The notes beneath the pieces were generated by a model, which worked only from the letters and a program-made list of their open reading frames with translations, did no database searches and had not been told where the DNA came from. Below, in pieces: positions 42,353-52,834 of a stretch of 64,000 bases of DNA. This stretch comes from Flavisolibacter ginsenosidimutans. Its GTDB lineage: Bacteria > Bacteroidota > Bacteroidia > Chitinophagales > Chitinophagaceae. The stretch is from positions 3,658,001 through 3,722,000 of the forward strand of contig NZ_CP042433.1 in assembly GCF_007970805.1 (NCBI RefSeq), written 5' to 3'. A program made the position numbers and the translations under genes. How positions within the stretch are numbered: position 1 is the first letter of the stretch; every line of letters begins with the position of its first letter.

Positions 42353-42937
42353 ATGAAAATTGGTCTCTACTTCGGCTCGTTTAACCCAATTCATACTGGC
42401 CACCTCATCATTGCTAATCATATTTTAAACGAAACGGATCTGCAAAAAATATGGTTTGTGGTTTCGCCTCAAAACCCGTTTAAGCCCTCGGCTACTCTTC
42501 TCAATGAATATGACCGGTTGTATCTGACGCAAATAGCAATAAAGGAGGATGAGAGACTTAAAGCTAGCGATATCGAATTTTCATTATCGAAGCCTTCTTT
42601 TACCGCTCATACGCTTGTGTATTTAAGCGAAAAATATCCCGCCCATCGGTTTTCCATTATTATGGGAAGCGATAGTTTTCAAAATATTGAAAAGTGGAAA
42701 AACGCGACGGCTATACTTGACAATTATCCCCTCTTCATTTATCGCCGCCCCGGATTTGAGGTTGAGAATAATTTGGGAGCAAAAATTATGATAATGGATG
42801 CACCCGTTCTGGAAATCTCGGCAACATACATCCGTGAGTGCATTCAAAAAGGAAAGTCTATAAAGTACTTAGTTCCGCAATTGGTAGAAGAAGAAATTGA
42901 GAAGAGCGCCTTCTACAAAAAGTCTTATAAAAAGTAA
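42353..42937 (+). CDS. nadD: Nicotinate-nucleotide adenylyltransferase
   Basis: NAD biosynthesis: nicotinate mononucleotide plus ATP gives deamido-NAD. It is 194 residues. GLYFGSFNPIHTGHLIIA carries the GxFxPxHxGH nucleotide-binding motif, IMGSDSFQNIEKWKN and the ISATYIRECIQKGKSIKYLVP (ISSTxIR motif) segment are characteristic. It overlaps the 3' end of the convergent chromate transporter by 13 bp. A quinolinate synthase gene (nadA) is 10 kb away. Confidence 0.95.
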   Translation: MKIGLYFGSFNPIHTGHLIIANHILNETDLQKIWFVVSPQNPFKPSATLLNEYDRLYLTQIAIKEDERLKASDIEFSLSKPSFTAHTLVYLSEKYPAHRFSIIMGSDSFQNIEKWKNATAILDNYPLFIYRRPGFEVENNLGAKIMIMDAPVLEISATYIRECIQKGKSIKYLVPQLVEEEIEKSAFYKKSYKK

Positions 42938-44175
42938 CCCAGTAGCAAACAGACGCCTACAATGAAGGGCGAATAAATCCGGGTAAAGCGCAACAGCAAA
43001 AACGTACAGATAATAAAAGAAAGGTTTAGAAGACTTTCGGCTGTTGCATCGGCCAGCGAAATGTCTTTCATGATATAAAGTGTTGAGGCAATCATGATAC
43101 CGACCACGGCTGCGTTAATTCCTTCCAGTGAACGATAAACAATCGCATATTTTTTGAGGTAATTCCAAACCGGGAAAAAGAATAACACAAGCAGCGCACT
43201 GGGCAAAAAAATAGCTACCGCTCCTATTAAACAGCCAAGAACTTGTACAGCTGCCCCCATGTTTTTTAAAGCCATGCCGCCAGTAAAAGAAGCAATGGAA
43301 AATACAGGACCGGGTATGGCACGAACAATGCCCATTCCGGTGGTCATTTCCTCTTTGCCAATCTCAATCTGATTTCTTGCGCCAGCCGGATCGGTAATTT
43401 TTCTCACCTCTGGCCTTACCGAGTATTGCTCGTACATCATGGGCATAAGCACATGTCCACCGCCAAAAACCAGACTCCCCATTCGGTAAGTATTTTCAAA
43501 AAGATTTAGCGGCTTTCGCGCTGACCAATCTTTTTTGCGCGATGTTTCGCTAAAAAAGCCCGCAAGTAAAAAAATGGTTACAAACAGCCAAGCATTGGCC
43601 CACTTGACTTTCTTCTGGCTAATCTCGAAATCAGGAATACGCTTTTTGCTAATGTTGGTAGCAGCGCCGCTTAAAACAATTAAAACAGGGAATATCCAAG
43701 GGGATTTAAAAAAAATATACGTAGCTCCAACGCACAGAAGCATGATTATCCACGTGATTAAATTCTTAACCGATATACCGAAGGCTTTTACCGCCGCATA
43801 AACCAGAAAACCAACAGCCATCGAAGGAACATATTGAAATAACCGCCTATCTAACTGTTGGCTTTCAATGTGCGGAAGCAAAAAGGAAAAAGCACCCATC
43901 AATATACAAGCCGGTGATACCCAAACGATTAGAGTTAAAATGGCCAAAGGCACACCACCCCTTTTGTAGCCAATAAGGGTTACAGTTTGGGTGGAAGAGG
44001 CGCCTGGTAAAAGATTGCAAAATGCATTGTATTCCAACAATTCTTCTTTGGTTATATAGGGTGTCCGGTCAACAAACAGTTTCATCATCATGGCAATGTG
44101 CGCCTGCGGACCACCAAAAGCCGTGATGCTATACAAAAAAACCCGCTTTAAAAAAGGAATGTGTCGAAGCATCAT
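42925..44175 (-). CDS. chrA: Chromate transporter (ChrA-type)
   Basis: A 416-residue inner-membrane protein with about 10-12 helices arranged as two related CHR halves: FGGPQAHIAMMMK with CNLLPGASSTQT near the N-terminus, and FGGGHVLMPMMYEQY plus GIVRAIPGPVFSIASFTGG in the second half. ChrA members export chromate in exchange for other anions. Two Met codons at 44175 and 44172 are possible starts. Whether chromate is the real substrate is unproven. Confidence 0.88.
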   Translation of the reverse strand: MMLRHIPFLKRVFLYSITAFGGPQAHIAMMMKLFVDRTPYITKEELLEYNAFCNLLPGASSTQTVTLIGYKRGGVPLAILTLIVWVSPACILMGAFSFLLPHIESQQLDRRLFQYVPSMAVGFLVYAAVKAFGISVKNLITWIIMLLCVGATYIFFKSPWIFPVLIVLSGAATNISKKRIPDFEISQKKVKWANAWLFVTIFLLAGFFSETSRKKDWSARKPLNLFENTYRMGSLVFGGGHVLMPMMYEQYSVRPEVRKITDPAGARNQIEIGKEEMTTGMGIVRAIPGPVFSIASFTGGMALKNMGAAVQVLGCLIGAVAIFLPSALLVLFFFPVWNYLKKYAIVYRSLEGINAAVVGIMIASTLYIMKDISLADATAESLLNLSFIICTFLLLRFTRIYSPFIVGVCLLLGYFL

Positions 44176-44240
44176 AGCGGATTAAATGTAAGTAAACTGC
44201 TCGAACCCTTACCTTGAGAAGGTTAAAAATGGTTAAGCAT

Positions 44241-44276
44241 AAAAAGAGCCGCTCCTCAGAACAGCTCTTTTTTAGA
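44241..44276 (-). terminator. Intrinsic terminator after ABC-F gene
   Basis: A perfect 9-bp stem (44241-44249/44264-44272) lies 31 bases past the ABC-F stop codon at 44307, with A runs that give T on either strand. It can also act for readthrough from the opposite direction. Confidence 0.8.
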
Positions 44277-44306
44277 AACTAAAATTTTTGAAAATCGGTT
44301 CTTGCC

Positions 44307-46007
<1,701 letters not shown>

Positions 46008-46067
46008 TTAAGAATTCCTCATTAAAAGCTTAGCGAAAAATTTACGAAAACTATTTTCCAGGAACGA

Positions 46068-46796
46068 TCATCGTGATTCTTGAACTTGTGCCTGCACACT
46101 GCGATCCAGTTTCTGACGGCTGTAACGTTCCATGCGGTTGAGCATCCAAAGCGCAAAGGTCAGCCACAGAAAACCCACACAAAAACCAGCAATCACATCG
46201 GTGGCATAATGCACCCTCAGATAAACGCGGGAAAAACCGATTACCAAAATCAAAATCATTAGCAGTGCAATAAGGCACCACTTCAAGGCTTTGTTTTGGA
46301 CTGCTTTAAAAATGATATAGATGAGCAGTCCGTAAAACGTAATGCTGAATAAGGCGTGACCACTTGGAAAACTCAAACCTTCGGCGTGAAACAGCAAAGG
46401 AACGTCGGGCCGCGAACGATGAAACAAATACTTCAAGCCGAACATCAAAGCCAAACTTGTTAAAGCAATGGCCGGAACTTTTATCGAATACCACTTGTGC
46501 TTTTTGATGAAAAGAAAATAAGCTATCAGGCCAAGATTGGCCGGAATCAAAAACTTGTGCGTACCCAAAAATGTGAAGAACAACATGAGGTCGTTGTTGC
46601 GTTCGCTGACGCGAGTTTTCAGAAAAGAAAAAATACCTTGGTCGAAACCCGTTTTGTGCAAAACAATCACGTTGCGGATGAGATAAGCTAGCGCAAGCAA
46701 GGCAATGATAAAGAGAAGAAGCATGATCGCCATCTCCGCGGAAAGCAGTGCCAAGGCTGCTCCTGCCTTTTTTACCCGTTTTGAAATTTGCTTCAT
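46068..46796 (-). CDS. PAP2-family membrane phosphatase
   Basis: A 242-residue integral membrane phosphatase with about six helices. The three PAP2 motifs are visible: KYLFHRSRP (motif 1), LSFPSGHALFS (motif 2) and SRVYLRVHYATDVIAG (motif 3, catalytic His and Asp). It probably dephosphorylates a lipid such as undecaprenyl pyrophosphate or phosphatidate. The ATG at 46796 is used; TTG at 46799 is the alternative. Confidence 0.9.
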   Translation of the reverse strand: MKQISKRVKKAGAALALLSAEMAIMLLLFIIALLALAYLIRNVIVLHKTGFDQGIFSFLKTRVSERNNDLMLFFTFLGTHKFLIPANLGLIAYFLFIKKHKWYSIKVPAIALTSLALMFGLKYLFHRSRPDVPLLFHAEGLSFPSGHALFSITFYGLLIYIIFKAVQNKALKWCLIALLMILILVIGFSRVYLRVHYATDVIAGFCVGFLWLTFALWMLNRMERYSRQKLDRSVQAQVQESR

Positions 46797-46882
46797 CAAT
46801 TACAGCGTTCTGCAAATGCTGTGCGAAGCATCTTAACAGATGAGTTGGTTAATCTGGTATAATTTTTTTGGCTTATACAATT

Positions 46883-47146
46883 ATGTCAAAGCCTGTATTT
46901 ACAACAAAATCTACTACCATTCATAAGGTAGATTACAACGAAAAAGAAAAGAACCTTGATATAGAGTTTCGCAGTGGAAATGTGTACCGTTACTACGACG
47001 TGCCGCCGCGGCTCTGGAAAGTTTTCCAGCTTTACATTGAATGCGAAGGTTCGCCGGGATCGTTCTTTAACGAGTACATCAAGGGACAATTCAACAGCGA
47101 AAAAATTAAAGACGTAAGCGCCGAAGAAGACGGCAACGAGGCATAA
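46883..47146 (+). CDS. KTSC-domain protein
   Basis: An 87-residue protein with a KTSC domain: VDYNEKEKNLDIEFRSGNVYRYYDVPPRLWKVFQL, ending in SPGSFFNEYIKG. The domain is found alone or fused to nucleic acid-related proteins and its function is unclear. I chose ATG at 46883; TTG at 46868 is possible. A strong terminator follows at 47181-47203. Confidence 0.85.
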   Translation: MSKPVFTTKSTTIHKVDYNEKEKNLDIEFRSGNVYRYYDVPPRLWKVFQLYIECEGSPGSFFNEYIKGQFNSEKIKDVSAEEDGNEA

Positions 47147-47180
47147 ATTTTCGCAAGCAAGAACATTTTTCTTTCGATTA

Positions 47181-47207
47181 AAAGAACCGGATCACGGTTC
47201 TTTTTTA
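47181..47207. terminator. Intrinsic terminator after KTSC gene
   Basis: A perfect 9-bp stem (47181-47189/47195-47203) with a T run on the plus strand. It also lies downstream of the convergent GlcG-like gene (47223). Confidence 0.88.
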
Positions 47208-47222
47208 TTTGCCGAAAAGCTG

Positions 47223-47645
47223 TTATTCTTTCCCTTTTATTGCGGAAAGAAAGGTTGCACCGGCCGTTGCAATTCTTCCGTCATCTGCCGCCGCTGCACC
47301 GCTCACGCCGATGGCGCCAATGAGTTTACTGTCGTACACTAGTTGCACGCCACCTTCAATGGATAAAGTATTGGGCAAGGCCAGCACACGCAATTGTCCC
47401 TGCTTTAAAAACTCTTCGTGGTATCTGGTATCTCTCCGGTAATTAACGGCATGTTGCGCTTTGGCAATGGCAATATCGCCGCTGGCATTCGTGCTGTCGT
47501 CCATCTTTAAAAAATAAACAAGCCGGCCGGCATCGTTCACCACCGCAATGCAAACGGCAAGGTTTTGCTTGACCGCTTCCGCTTCTGCTTTTTCTGCAAT
47601 TTGTTTGGCAAGCGCCAATGAAATAGAAAATTTCTTGAGCAACAT
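47223..47645 (-). CDS. GlcG/HbpS family haem-binding-like protein
   Basis: A 140-residue cytosolic protein. A helix (ISLALAKQIAEKAEAEAVKQ) is followed by VCIAVVNDAGRLVYFLKMDDS, AIAKAQHAVNYRRDT, IEGGVQLVYDSKLIGAIGVSGAAAADDGRIA, the Gly-rich core of the GlcG/HbpS (DUF336) fold. Members bind haem or corrinoid or have unknown ligands. I use the ATG at 47645; the longer frame reaches into the divergent gene at 47718. Confidence 0.85.
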   Translation of the reverse strand: MLLKKFSISLALAKQIAEKAEAEAVKQNLAVCIAVVNDAGRLVYFLKMDDSTNASGDIAIAKAQHAVNYRRDTRYHEEFLKQGQLRVLALPNTLSIEGGVQLVYDSKLIGAIGVSGAAAADDGRIATAGATFLSAIKGKE

Positions 47646-47717
47646 TTGAGCTTCAATTTTTCCGAACAAGATAGCCGATAAATTTTTCAGAAGTTGCTCC
47701 TTTACCTTTATTTCACA

Positions 47718-48485
47718 ATGAAAGCTTTCTTCTTTCTTTTCCTTCTTTTGGTAAACAATATTTTTCTTTTTGCGCAAAAAGAAAAAGGCTTTGCATTGGT
47801 GCAAGGCGCTGTTGTAAGAGGCAATTCAACGAAGAAAGAATTAGCCCTTGTTTTTACCGCCGACGAAACCGGCGAAGGACTGCCAACGATTCTTGAAACA
47901 CTGAAAGGAGAAAAGATAAAAGCATCTTTCTTCTTCACCGGACGGTTTTATCGCAAGGCTTCGTTTCAACACTTCGTGCAACAAGCAAAAAAAGAAAGGC
48001 ATTATTTAGGACCGCATTCGGACGGGCACCTGCTTTATTGCGATTGGAACAAACGCGACAGCTTGCTGGTAACAAAAGACAGCTTTGAAACTGATTTGGA
48101 AAAGAATCTTCGTACAATAAAAGATAGTGGCCTTCCGCGTCCGCGTTTTTTTATTCCGCCATTTGAATGGTGGAACGATTCGATTGCTGTTTGGAGTAAA
48201 GAGAAGAATCTTTTGCTTTTCAATTTCACGCCGGGCATTCGCACGGCTGCCGATTATACATGGCCGGAGTTGGGTACAGTTTACAAAAGCAGCAAGTGGA
48301 TCATGAACTGGTTGAAAGAATTTGCGGCAACAAATCCCACAGCTTTAAACGGCGCCATCGTTCTGCTTCATGCCGGCACGGATGAAAGAAGAAAAGATAA
48401 ATTCTACAACCGTTTGCAGGAGATGATTCGCTTTTTGAAAACGAAGGGTTATTCCTTCAAACGAATTGATCAACTTCTGGATTAA
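47718..48485 (+). CDS. Exported polysaccharide deacetylase-like (NodB) protein
   Basis: A 255-residue protein with a signal peptide (about 1-20, ending FLFAQ). The NodB fold is seen in LALVFTADETGEGLPTILETLKGEKIKASFFFTG, where the usual TFDDG reads TADET, so the second Asp is Glu; the metal motif HSDGH (in GPHSDGHLLY) is intact; RPRFFIPPF and GAIVLLHAGTD supply later motifs. The Asp-Glu change may alter activity. It is divergent from the GlcG-like gene and followed 77 bp later by the GH78-like gene. Confidence 0.8.
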   Translation: MKAFFFLFLLLVNNIFLFAQKEKGFALVQGAVVRGNSTKKELALVFTADETGEGLPTILETLKGEKIKASFFFTGRFYRKASFQHFVQQAKKERHYLGPHSDGHLLYCDWNKRDSLLVTKDSFETDLEKNLRTIKDSGLPRPRFFIPPFEWWNDSIAVWSKEKNLLLFNFTPGIRTAADYTWPELGTVYKSSKWIMNWLKEFAATNPTALNGAIVLLHAGTDERRKDKFYNRLQEMIRFLKTKGYSFKRIDQLLD

Positions 48486-48562
48486 GCCTTCCATTTTATT
48501 GAACAGGACAGTGCTTGTTAGTACTTCTGCGCACTTGCTTTAGCTTTAAGAAAAAACACGGA

Positions 48563-50371
48563 ATGCGATTGCTCGGTATAAAAAATTTTCTTCTTTCCCT
48601 TTCATCGTTCTGTTTTTTTCTGCAAGCTTCTGCGCAACTGCCGCCGGTGTTTTCTGCAACCCAAAAAGAAAAAATTGCAAAGGATGAAATCAGCCGTTAC
48701 TACATCGCTCCGCAGCGCATTGTATGGACCAACGATAGCACGCAAGGCATCGTTACCAACGCACAACTCTTGCTGCAAAAAGGAACCGGCCAGCCTTACT
48801 TTGGTGCGCAAGCGGTTTGCAAATTCATCAACAAAAAAGGCTATGCAGGATTGGTGCTGGACTTTGGAAAACAGATTCACGGAGGCTTGCAAATCACCAC
48901 GTCGCAAAGCAACCGCGTAACGAGAAAAGTGCGCATTCGTTTTGGCGAATCGGTGAGTGAAACGATGAGCGACGTGATTGGCGACGGCACAACGGGATTG
49001 GAAGGCGGTGCAACAAATCATCATGCGATGCGTGATTTTATTGCTACGCTTCCAGGTTACGGAACACTGGAGATTGGCAATTCCGGTTTTCGTTTTGCAC
49101 GAATAGACTTGGTAGAAGCCGACAGCGTTTTGGCGTTGAAAGAAGTAAGAGCTGTGTTGAAGATTCGTGACTTGCCTTATCTCGGTTCCTTTCGTTGCAG
49201 CGACGAACGATTGAATCAAATATGGCTCACCGGCGCTTACACCGTGCAACTGAACATGCAGGATTATTTATGGGACGGTATCAAGCGTGACCGCATGGTT
49301 TGGCTCGGCGACATGCACCCCGAAATCATGACCATCTCAAACGTTTTTGGCTACAACGACATCGTTCCAAAAAGTTTGGATTTCGTTCGCGACCACACGC
49401 CGTTGCCAAATTGGATGAACGGCATCAGTGCTTATTCCATGTGGTGGGTCATCATTCAGCACGATTGGTATATGTTTCATGGAAGGCTTGATTACCTGAA
49501 GCAACAAAAAGCTTATTTACTTCCCTTGCTGGATTTGTTCATGAGCAAAGTTGATGCAGCCGGAAAAGAAAATATTTACGACAAAAGCTTTCGCTTTTTG
49601 GATTGGCCGTCGAGCGAAAACAAAGGAGGCGTACACGCAGGCTTGCAAGCTTTGATGGTGATGACGTTTGAGAAAGCTGCAGTGCTTTGCGATGCGTTAA
49701 ATGAAACAACAAAAGCAAAAACTTGTCGCGAGATGGTGACAAAAATGAAGCGATACGTTCCGGACGCAAACGGTTCAAAGCAAGCCGCATCGTTGATGGC
49801 GTTGGCCGGTATTATTCCCGCTGCAAAAGCAAACGCAGATGTGATAAGCGTTGGCGGCGCAAAGAACTTTTCTACCTTCTTTGGTTATTACATGTTACAG
49901 GCGCAGGCGAAGGCCGGCGATTACGAAACGGCGCTAAACAATATTCGCAGTTACTGGGGCGGCATGCTCGACATGGGTGCAACAACTTTTTGGGAAGATT
50001 TCAATTTAGAGGAAGCAGCGAATGCCGGCCGCATTGATGAAGTCGTTCCTGCGGGCAAAAAAGATTTTCACCGCGACTGCGGCGCTTACTGCTACATTGG
50101 TTTGCGCCGAAGCCTTTGCCACGGCTGGGCCTCCGGACCAACGCCCTGGCTAACGGAAAATGTGTTGGGAATAAAAGTTCTTTCACCCGGTTGCAAAGTG
50201 ATCAAGATAGAACCTCACCTTGGTGATTTGGGCTTTGCCGAAGGCAGCTTTCCCACACCTTACGGTGTTGTAAAAGTGAAGCACACAAAGAGTGCAGATG
50301 GAAAAATAAAAACCGAAGTGCAAGCACCGAAAGAAATAAAAATTACACGAGCAGAAGAAAAAACTCTTTAA
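48563..50371 (+). CDS. Exported alpha-L-rhamnosidase-like (GH78-type) protein
   Basis: A 602-residue secreted enzyme. The signal peptide (about 1-27, ending QASAQ) is followed by a beta-sandwich region and an (alpha/alpha)6-type catalytic region. LNMQDYLWDGIKRDRMVWLGDMHPE, the segment holding acidic residues of GH78, and the C-terminal SPGCKVIKIEPHLGDLGFAEGSFPTPYG are typical of rhamnosidase-like proteins. The length is shorter than many GH78 proteins and it lacks the extra N-terminal sandwich domains. Next to a deacetylase, it points to polysaccharide use. The exact substrate is unknown. Confidence 0.8.
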   Translation: MRLLGIKNFLLSLSSFCFFLQASAQLPPVFSATQKEKIAKDEISRYYIAPQRIVWTNDSTQGIVTNAQLLLQKGTGQPYFGAQAVCKFINKKGYAGLVLDFGKQIHGGLQITTSQSNRVTRKVRIRFGESVSETMSDVIGDGTTGLEGGATNHHAMRDFIATLPGYGTLEIGNSGFRFARIDLVEADSVLALKEVRAVLKIRDLPYLGSFRCSDERLNQIWLTGAYTVQLNMQDYLWDGIKRDRMVWLGDMHPEIMTISNVFGYNDIVPKSLDFVRDHTPLPNWMNGISAYSMWWVIIQHDWYMFHGRLDYLKQQKAYLLPLLDLFMSKVDAAGKENIYDKSFRFLDWPSSENKGGVHAGLQALMVMTFEKAAVLCDALNETTKAKTCREMVTKMKRYVPDANGSKQAASLMALAGIIPAAKANADVISVGGAKNFSTFFGYYMLQAQAKAGDYETALNNIRSYWGGMLDMGATTFWEDFNLEEAANAGRIDEVVPAGKKDFHRDCGAYCYIGLRRSLCHGWASGPTPWLTENVLGIKVLSPGCKVIKIEPHLGDLGFAEGSFPTPYGVVKVKHTKSADGKIKTEVQAPKEIKITRAEEKTL

Positions 50372-50450
50372 CGCGAAACGGCTACAAAGGCAAAACATTT
50401 CTCATTCTGTTACTTCATTGCTGTTCGGTGCTCGCTTTGTTTTTCGCCAA

Positions 50451-50891
50451 TTACTGCTGCCCGTTATCTTTTGGATCAAATTCCACTATCCATTCAATAC
50501 CGTATTTGTCTCTAAAACAACCAAAGTATGAACCCCAGGGACTGTCACCAATAGGCCCTTCTATTTGTCCTCCAGCGGAAAGCCCGTTAAATAAGCTGTC
50601 TGCTTCTTCTTTACTTTCCGCAACGATTACAATTTTACTCCGGTTCTCGTTTTCGTTTGTTTTTCCCATGCTCTCCGGAACATCGTTTCCCATCAACATA
50701 TTGCTCTTACCGATTGGCAAAGCAATGTGCATGATTTTATTTTCTTCTTTTTCCGCTACGGGGAATTCAGGGCTTGCAAGGTCTTTGAAACGAATAATTT
50801 TTGCAAATTCTCCGCCAAATACTGATTTGTAAAAGGTGAAGGCTTCTTCCGCATTTCCGTTGAAGTTAATGTGAGGATTGATGAGTGCCAT
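50451..50891 (-). CDS. VOC-family (PhnB-like) protein
   Basis: A 146-residue protein with the glyoxalase-like fold: INPHINFNGNAEEAFTFYKSVFGG, HIALPIGKSNMLMGNDVPES, and a C-terminal YGIEWIVEFDPK. This is the PhnB/3-demethylubiquinone-like VOC subgroup, common in soil bacteria and without an assigned reaction. It stands alone, in a stretch that looks more AT-rich by eye than the core genes, with the next gene also of uncertain role. Confidence 0.88.
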   Translation of the reverse strand: MALINPHINFNGNAEEAFTFYKSVFGGEFAKIIRFKDLASPEFPVAEKEENKIMHIALPIGKSNMLMGNDVPESMGKTNENENRSKIVIVAESKEEADSLFNGLSAGGQIEGPIGDSPWGSYFGCFRDKYGIEWIVEFDPKDNGQQ

Positions 50892-51179
50892 AGTTATTAT
50901 AATTGGTTTGTAAGGTTCAAACGTACTGCTTAACTAAAAACCAAATAAGGTATAATCGCGTCAAAAAAGAGGTTGTTTGCGCCAGGAGTTGCATGGAGAT
51001 GTAAACCAGAATTGGTGAAAGTTGTCAATTACAATGCAGCTAACTGAAAAGGCATTTGTGAAGGCATGGAATTAGAATTCCTTCAGCATAACTTTTGCTT
51101 TGAATTTCATTAATGATTCGTTGTTGAAGTTAGAAGCTTAGCCATGCTTTTACAAATACCATGTTGTTTACATGTCACT

Positions 51180-51632
51180 CTATTTTTTAAATATTCCCAT
51201 TATTTCTTGGTCGTAATTGTAACCCACTTCATTGGGGAAATTCCCTTTCGTATCCGGGTAGACGATTTGCAGATATTTATATTCTTCACTTCCGTAAAAT
51301 CGAACGCTCGAAAGTGCGTAATCCATCAAATTGGGTGTCGGCACTTCAATAAGGTAAACAGGAAATCTGCTCGTAAGATTCGGTATTTTGGTTTCTAACG
51401 GAATTGATTCTGCATTCTTGAATAATTGTACGTAGCTGTCAACCAAGTCGAACGATAGGTTTTTCGGCAAGGAGGATATAAATATCTCCGGAATATTAAA
51501 ACTCTTGAAGATGCCAGTGGAATAACAATATGAGGGGCTTTCGTCCGCTAACACGAACGTGATATGGTAACCGTGGTTTCGAATGTTTTGATCGACCTGT
51601 TGAAAATAATCCTGTTTATGTTGTTCTCTCAT
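51180..51632 (-). CDS. DUF4262 protein
   Basis: A 150-residue soluble protein with GYHITFVLADESPSYCYSTGIFKSFNIPEIFISSLPKNLS, the DUF4262 signature (substrate-like YSTGL/F segment), and a C-terminal LQIVYPDTKGNFPNEVGY. The family has no known function. It is bounded by gaps of 288 and 194 bp without other genes, so it is monocistronic. Confidence 0.85.
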   Translation of the reverse strand: MREQHKQDYFQQVDQNIRNHGYHITFVLADESPSYCYSTGIFKSFNIPEIFISSLPKNLSFDLVDSYVQLFKNAESIPLETKIPNLTSRFPVYLIEVPTPNLMDYALSSVRFYGSEEYKYLQIVYPDTKGNFPNEVGYNYDQEIMGIFKK

Positions 51633-51688
51633 TTGGCTTCTGGTGTTTTGCGTTGCGCAGTTTCGGTGTTCAAAATAACCAATTCATA

Positions 51689-51759
51689 GGAAACAAGAAG
51701 CCTGCAGTTGCGGCCTCTTGTTTCCCGTTTCGCGTTTCGTTTTCCAAACGAGAAACGGG
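51689..51759. repeat. Pair of adjacent intergenic palindromes
   Basis: Two hairpins lie in tandem: GGAAACAAGAAGCC/GGCCTCTTGTTTCC (51689-51702 with 51713-51725, one mismatch) and CCCGTTTCGCGTTT/AAACGAGAAACGGG (51724-51737 with 51746-51759, one mismatch). They lie between the divergent-free gap of DUF4262 (start 51632) and the nadA stop (51827). They share the architecture of the other palindromes in this window. Confidence 0.55.
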
Positions 51760-51826
51760 CATCGCAAAAACGCAAGCTTCAAAATGCCGTAAAGTTTTTT
51801 AGCACTTATTCACAACCACAAACAAA

Positions 51827-52834
51827 TTACAATCCCAGTTTCGCACTAATCTCCAGCATTCTATCCAATGATTTCTTCGCCTGCACACGCAATTCTTCGT
51901 CCATGATAATCTCCGGTTGTTCGTATTCCATGCACAGGTAAACTTTTTCCAGCGTGTTGCGCTTCATGTGCGGACAATCGTTGCAGGCGCAACTGTTGTC
52001 CGGCGGTGCGGGAATGAAGGTCTTGTCCGGCGCCTGCTTTACCATCTGGTGCAAAATACCGGCCTCTGTTGCCACGATAAATTCTTTGTTGGGGGAATTC
52101 TTGGTATAATTCAGCAACTGCGTTGTAGAGCCTATAAAATCGCTTACACGCAAGATTGGCTCTTCGCACTCGGGATGCGAGATCAGCTTCGCGTTCGGGT
52201 GGCGTGTTTTTAGCCTGGTGATTTTTTCAAGACTAAAGATTTCGTGCACCATGCAGGCGCCGTTCCAAAGCAACATGTTTCTGCCCGAGGTGCGGTTGAT
52301 CCATCCGCCCAGGTTTTTATCCGGCGCAAAAATAATGGGCTGCTCCGGCGGAAAGCTTTCTACAATCGCTTTTGCATTGCTCGATGTGCAAATCACATCA
52401 GTCAGTGCTTTAATGCCCGCGCTGCAGTTGATGTAAGAAATCACCACGTGGTCGGGATGCTGCTCTTTAAACTTTTTGAACAAGGGCGGCGGACAACTTT
52501 CACTCAGCGAACAACCCGCTTTTAAATCGGGAATCACCACCTTCTTTGTCGGGTTTAAAATCTTTGCCGTCTCGGCCATGAAATGCACACCGGCAAACAC
52601 AATCATGTCCGCATCGGTTTTCGCGGCCTGTTGTGCAAGACCCAGGCTGTCGCCAATGTAATCGGCTATGTCCTGTATGTCAGGTTCCTGGTACAGGTGC
52701 GCCAGAATGATGGCGTTCTTTTCTTTTTTCAATCTTTCAATCTCGGCAAAGAGGTCCAGCGTGGGATCAACGTCCACGTCGAGAAAGCCTTTTTCCTGCA
52801 CTTCGTTTTTCGCTATCAACAATTCCTGCTCCAT
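51827..52834 (-). CDS. nadA: Quinolinate synthase NadA
   Basis: [4Fe-4S] enzyme that condenses iminoaspartate with dihydroxyacetone phosphate in NAD biosynthesis. It is 335 residues, with the NadA signatures [41 protein letters not shown] and [22 protein letters not shown]. The three cluster Cys are probably those in the [10 protein letters not shown] region, TSSNA-neighbouring INCSAG and [12 protein letters not shown]. nadB and nadC are not seen nearby. The start at 52834 borders the DnaA-box region. Confidence 0.95.
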   Translation of the reverse strand: MEQELLIAKNEVQEKGFLDVDVDPTLDLFAEIERLKKEKNAIILAHLYQEPDIQDIADYIGDSLGLAQQAAKTDADMIVFAGVHFMAETAKILNPTKKVVIPDLKAGCSLSESCPPPLFKKFKEQHPDHVVISYINCSAGIKALTDVICTSSNAKAIVESFPPEQPIIFAPDKNLGGWINRTSGRNMLLWNGACMVHEIFSLEKITRLKTRHPNAKLISHPECEEPILRVSDFIGSTTQLLNYTKNSPNKEFIVATEAGILHQMVKQAPDKTFIPAPPDNSCACNDCPHMKRNTLEKVYLCMEYEQPEIIMDEELRVQAKKSLDRMLEISAKLGL

